Of a stretch of 8,211 bases of DNA, positions 5,833-8,211 are shown in pieces. The stretch is taken from the NCBI GenBank assembly GCA_030064795.1, contig JASJEI010000477.1, positions 1 through 8,211 of the forward strand, given 5' to 3'. Source of the stretch: Pleurocapsa sp. MO_226.B13. GTDB lineage: Bacteria > Cyanobacteriota > Cyanobacteriia > Cyanobacteriales > Xenococcaceae. The number at the start of each line of letters is the position of its first letter. Position 1 is the first letter of the stretch. Made by a program: the position numbers and the translations under genes. Under the pieces are notes generated by a model, which saw only the letters and a program-made list of their open reading frames with translations, was not told the origin of the DNA and did not search any database.

Positions 5833-8091
5833 ATGCTAAATCAGCCGAAGCTAAAGAATTGTTTTCATTGGGAAAGTGTCGCTTCAGAAGCTGTTTTCCT
5901 GCTGTCTGAGAGAGATTCTCTTGTACTCACTGGTCGTATATATCAACTTTTAATGCCTTTGATTGACGGTCATCGTACTGCTGAAGAAATTGTCGATCTA
6001 CTTCAAGGAAAAGTATCTGCTGCTGAAGTTTTCTATGCTCTGATGTTGATGGAAAAGAAGGGATATATTGTTGAAAGCAATAATCCTTTACCAGACAACT
6101 TAGCAATCTTCTGCGAGCATTTAAACGTCCCTCTTCAGACAGCTTACCAACGGCTACAAACCACTCAAGTGAAGGTTAACTCTTTGGGTTTGAATATGCC
6201 TGTGTCAGAATTTTGTGATGCTTTACAAGCCCTGCATATCAAGGTTTCTGAGGAGGCAGACCTAGAGCTAGTCTTGACCGATAACTACTTGCATGATGGT
6301 TTAGATGAATTCAATCAAAAGGCTTTATTGCGATCGCAGCCTTGGATGCTGGTCAAACTTGTGGGAACAATTGTTTGGATTGGACCTATCTTTTATCCGA
6401 GAAGAACAGGTTGTTGGCAGTGTCTAGCTCAACGCTTGCGAGGAAACAGACCCATTACGGGAGCGATCGAGAGACACAAAGAAATTTCACAACTACCCAT
6501 TCCCCCTCTGGGTTCTATTCCTTCTACATTGCAAAACGCCCTGGGCATGGCAGCTACAGAAGTCTTTAAATGGATTGTCCGAGGTGAGAATAAGCGTTTA
6601 GAAGGGAGGCTAGTCGTGCACGATCATCTCTCCCTAGAAACTCAAAACCACATCCTAGTTAAGCGCCCCCAATGTCCAAGTTGTGGAGAGATCGTTAATG
6701 GGCTGAAGAGGAAACCTCTACCGATTATTTTGGGACATCGCAAGAAAACTTTTATTGCAGATGGAGGACATCGTAGTTGCCTACCAGAAGAAACTCTAAA
6801 GAAATATCAACACCACATTAATCCAATTACGGGGGTAGTTCGAGAACTAAGAAAAGTATATCAAGACTCCAATGGTTTAATCCATACCTATATTGCCAAA
6901 CATCATTTTGCCACGATGTTCGACAATCTGGACACCCTACACCAAAATCTCACCGGCAGAAGTGCGGGGAAAGGCAGAATTGATCGACAAGCGAAGGCCA
7001 GCGGTTTGTGCGAAGCAATTGAGAGATATTCTGGAGTTTTTCAAGGAGATGAAATTAGACAAACAGGCAGTTATCAAAAAATGGGAGATAAGGCAATTCA
7101 TCCCAATGCCTGTATGAATTTCAGCCAGGCACAATACCGCAACCGTCTGGAATGGAATAGCCGTTGTTCTGGCTGGTTTCAGAAGGTTCCAGAACCCTTT
7201 GATGAGGAAAGAGAAATTGAATGGACGCCAGTCTGGTCTTTAACTCATCAAGACTTTAAATATCTGCCAACAGCTTACTGCTATTACGGCTATCCAAAAT
7301 TACAAAAGCCAGATTGTTGGGCAGATTCCAATGGTTGTGCTGCTGGTAACACCCTGGAAGAGTCAATTCTGCAGGGTTTCATGGAATTAGTTGAGCGAGA
7401 TTGTGTTGCCTTATGGTGGTATAACCGCATTAAGAGACCAAGAGTCAATTTAGATAGTTTTGACGAACCATATTTTCGAGCCCTTAAGGAATATTACTAT
7501 TCCCTTAACCGCGAACTATGTGTTCTGGATATTACGAGCGATCTGAATATTCCTGCATTTGTTGCCATTACTTGGAGAAGCGATCGAGAGGTAAAAGATA
7601 TCACCCTTGGCTTCGGCGCTCATTTCGATCCGAAGATTGCTATGAGCAGAGCATTAACTGAGGTTAATCAAGTCCTACCCAATGTTTTAACAGCTAGGGC
7701 TGATGGCAGTACTCAATATCCCCCCTTCTCCGATCCCCTAGCTATAAAATGGTGGCAAACAGCTACCTTGGAGAATCAGCCTTATCTAGTTCCCGATGAA
7801 AATCTTACTCCCAAAGTGTATGGGGATTATTCTCAAAATTGGAGTGACGATCTACTAGAAGATGTAAGACTTTGCCAGCAAATTGTAGAGCAAAATGGTA
7901 TGGAAATGCTGGTTTTAGACCAGACTCGCCCTGACATTGGACTAAGAGTAGTCAAGGTAATTGTTCCAGGTATGCGCCACTGGTGGTGTCGGTTAGGGTC
8001 AGGACGGCTCTATGAAGTTCCGCAAAAACTAGATTTGTTGAAAGACCCCTTACAGGAACATCAACTTAACTCATTTCCGATGTGGATGTAA
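5833..8091 (+). CDS. Fused E1-like/YcaO TOMM cyclodehydratase (PatD/TruD-like heterocyclase)
   Basis: At 752 residues this matches the size of cyanobactin heterocyclases, which use ATP to cyclise Cys (and Ser/Thr) of a precursor peptide into thiazolines or oxazolines. Seen: N-terminal leader-binding domain (about 1-82); E1/ThiF-like scaffold (about 110-290) with a zinc tetrad C194/C197 (CWQC) and C281/C284 (CPSC); then the YcaO domain (about 300-752). Nucleotide/metal motifs are present: SAGKG (377-381), SGLCEAIERYSG (E394, E397, R398), QGFMELVERD (Q514, E518, E521, R522) and DQTRPDIGLRVVKV (696-709). TruD-like stretches include GGHR, RYSG-FQGDE and ADSNG-AAGNTLEE. The C-terminus is LNSFPMWM, so the Pro-rich PxPxP tail usual in azoline-forming YcaO enzymes is absent or decayed. 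The start has only a weak GGA upstream. Probably co-transcribed with the 157-residue gene before it and the amidohydrolase after it. Function is well supported; substrate is inferred. Confidence 0.93.
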   Translation: MLNQPKLKNCFHWESVASEAVFLLSERDSLVLTGRIYQLLMPLIDGHRTAEEIVDLLQGKVSAAEVFYALMLMEKKGYIVESNNPLPDNLAIFCEHLNVPLQTAYQRLQTTQVKVNSLGLNMPVSEFCDALQALHIKVSEEADLELVLTDNYLHDGLDEFNQKALLRSQPWMLVKLVGTIVWIGPIFYPRRTGCWQCLAQRLRGNRPITGAIERHKEISQLPIPPLGSIPSTLQNALGMAATEVFKWIVRGENKRLEGRLVVHDHLSLETQNHILVKRPQCPSCGEIVNGLKRKPLPIILGHRKKTFIADGGHRSCLPEETLKKYQHHINPITGVVRELRKVYQDSNGLIHTYIAKHHFATMFDNLDTLHQNLTGRSAGKGRIDRQAKASGLCEAIERYSGVFQGDEIRQTGSYQKMGDKAIHPNACMNFSQAQYRNRLEWNSRCSGWFQKVPEPFDEEREIEWTPVWSLTHQDFKYLPTAYCYYGYPKLQKPDCWADSNGCAAGNTLEESILQGFMELVERDCVALWWYNRIKRPRVNLDSFDEPYFRALKEYYYSLNRELCVLDITSDLNIPAFVAITWRSDREVKDITLGFGAHFDPKIAMSRALTEVNQVLPNVLTARADGSTQYPPFSDPLAIKWWQTATLENQPYLVPDENLTPKVYGDYSQNWSDDLLEDVRLCQQIVEQNGMEMLVLDQTRPDIGLRVVKVIVPGMRHWWCRLGSGRLYEVPQKLDLLKDPLQEHQLNSFPMWM

Positions 8092-8139
8092 CTGGTCATT
8101 TAAAATTATCGCTTTCAAAACTATAGAATTAATCGGTCA

Positions 8140-8211
8140 ATGCTTAAAGACTATAAAATTATTGATGCTGATGCCCATGTATTCGAGCCTCTTGATATGT
8201 GGGAGGAGTAT
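8140..8211 (+). CDS. Amidohydrolase-family protein (N-terminal 24 codons only)
   Basis: The frame from the ATG at 8140 stays open to the right edge and encodes MLKDYKIIDADAHVFEPLDMWEEY. The block IIDADAHVFEP followed by D-MW is the typical first strand of the amidohydrolase_2 (ACMSD-like, TIM-barrel metal-dependent hydrolase) family, where D11 and H13 occupy the first metal-ligand positions. It starts 48 bp after the cyclodehydratase stop with no terminator between, so it probably belongs to the same transcript. Amidohydrolases are known in some RiPP clusters, such as bottromycin, which makes a tailoring or hydrolytic role plausible. No ribosome-binding site is obvious, and the identification rests on a short sequence. 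Confidence 0.7.
   Translation, partial: MLKDYKIIDADAHVFEPLDMWEEY

Noticed and set aside
6342..7134. Small ORFs inside the cyclodehydratase gene (6342-6569, 6893-7117, 6937-7134)
   Set aside because: All are out of frame with, or antisense to, a strongly conserved E1/YcaO coding sequence.
5833..8091. Calling the gene patD/truD outright
   Set aside because: Similarity is strong, but cyanobactin proteases and a PatE-type precursor are not seen and the C-terminal Pro-rich motif differs, so a cyanobactin gene symbol would overstate the evidence.
8092..8139. Terminator between the cyclodehydratase and the amidohydrolase
   Set aside because: No GC-rich hairpin followed by a T-tract is present in the 48 bp gap.

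Overview
The window looks like cyanobacterial chromosome. It carries four perfect copies of the HIP1 octamer GCGATCGC (4762, 5029, 5068 and 6330). Its protein families are ones that expand in filamentous cyanobacteria: a Cache/HAMP/PAS sensor, an AAA-like NTPase with a vWA-MoxR-associated-type N-terminal HTH, and a PatD/TruD-like heterocyclase. Species cannot be fixed from the sequence alone.

Left third (1-3248, minus strand): a signalling pair. A response regulator (2340-3248) has an unusual N-terminal HTH, a CheY-type receiver and a coiled coil. It lies upstream of a large membrane sensor that is open at the left window edge (1-2034). The 305 bp gap between them holds the presumed sensor promoter region and two short direct repeats.

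Middle (3249-4931): a divergent AAA-like ATPase gene (3376-4833) begins with the same type of HTH as the response regulator. The gene is bracketed by a 25 bp imperfect inverted repeat (22 of 25 positions, with a 13 bp perfect core): one copy in the 5' leader, the other just after the stop codon.

Right half (4932-8211, plus strand): a RiPP-type (thiazole/oxazole-modified peptide, TOMM) locus. It contains a 62-codon ORF that matches only the leader-binding N-terminus of a cyclodehydratase; an unrecognised 157-residue Pro/aromatic-rich protein ending in Ser-Cys; a full-length 752-residue fused E1-like/YcaO cyclodehydratase closely resembling cyanobactin PatD/TruD; and the first 24 codons of an amidohydrolase-family protein. 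The last three are on one strand with 48 bp gaps and look like an operon. No cyanobactin protease (PatA/PatG) or PatE-like precursor is visible, so the product would not be a standard cyanobactin as far as the window shows.

Working picture (inference): the 157-residue protein is the substrate or partner of the cyclodehydratase, the amidohydrolase is a possible tailoring enzyme, and the AAA/response-regulator/sensor group to the left may be a neighbouring regulatory module. No RNA genes, CRISPR arrays or transposases were seen.
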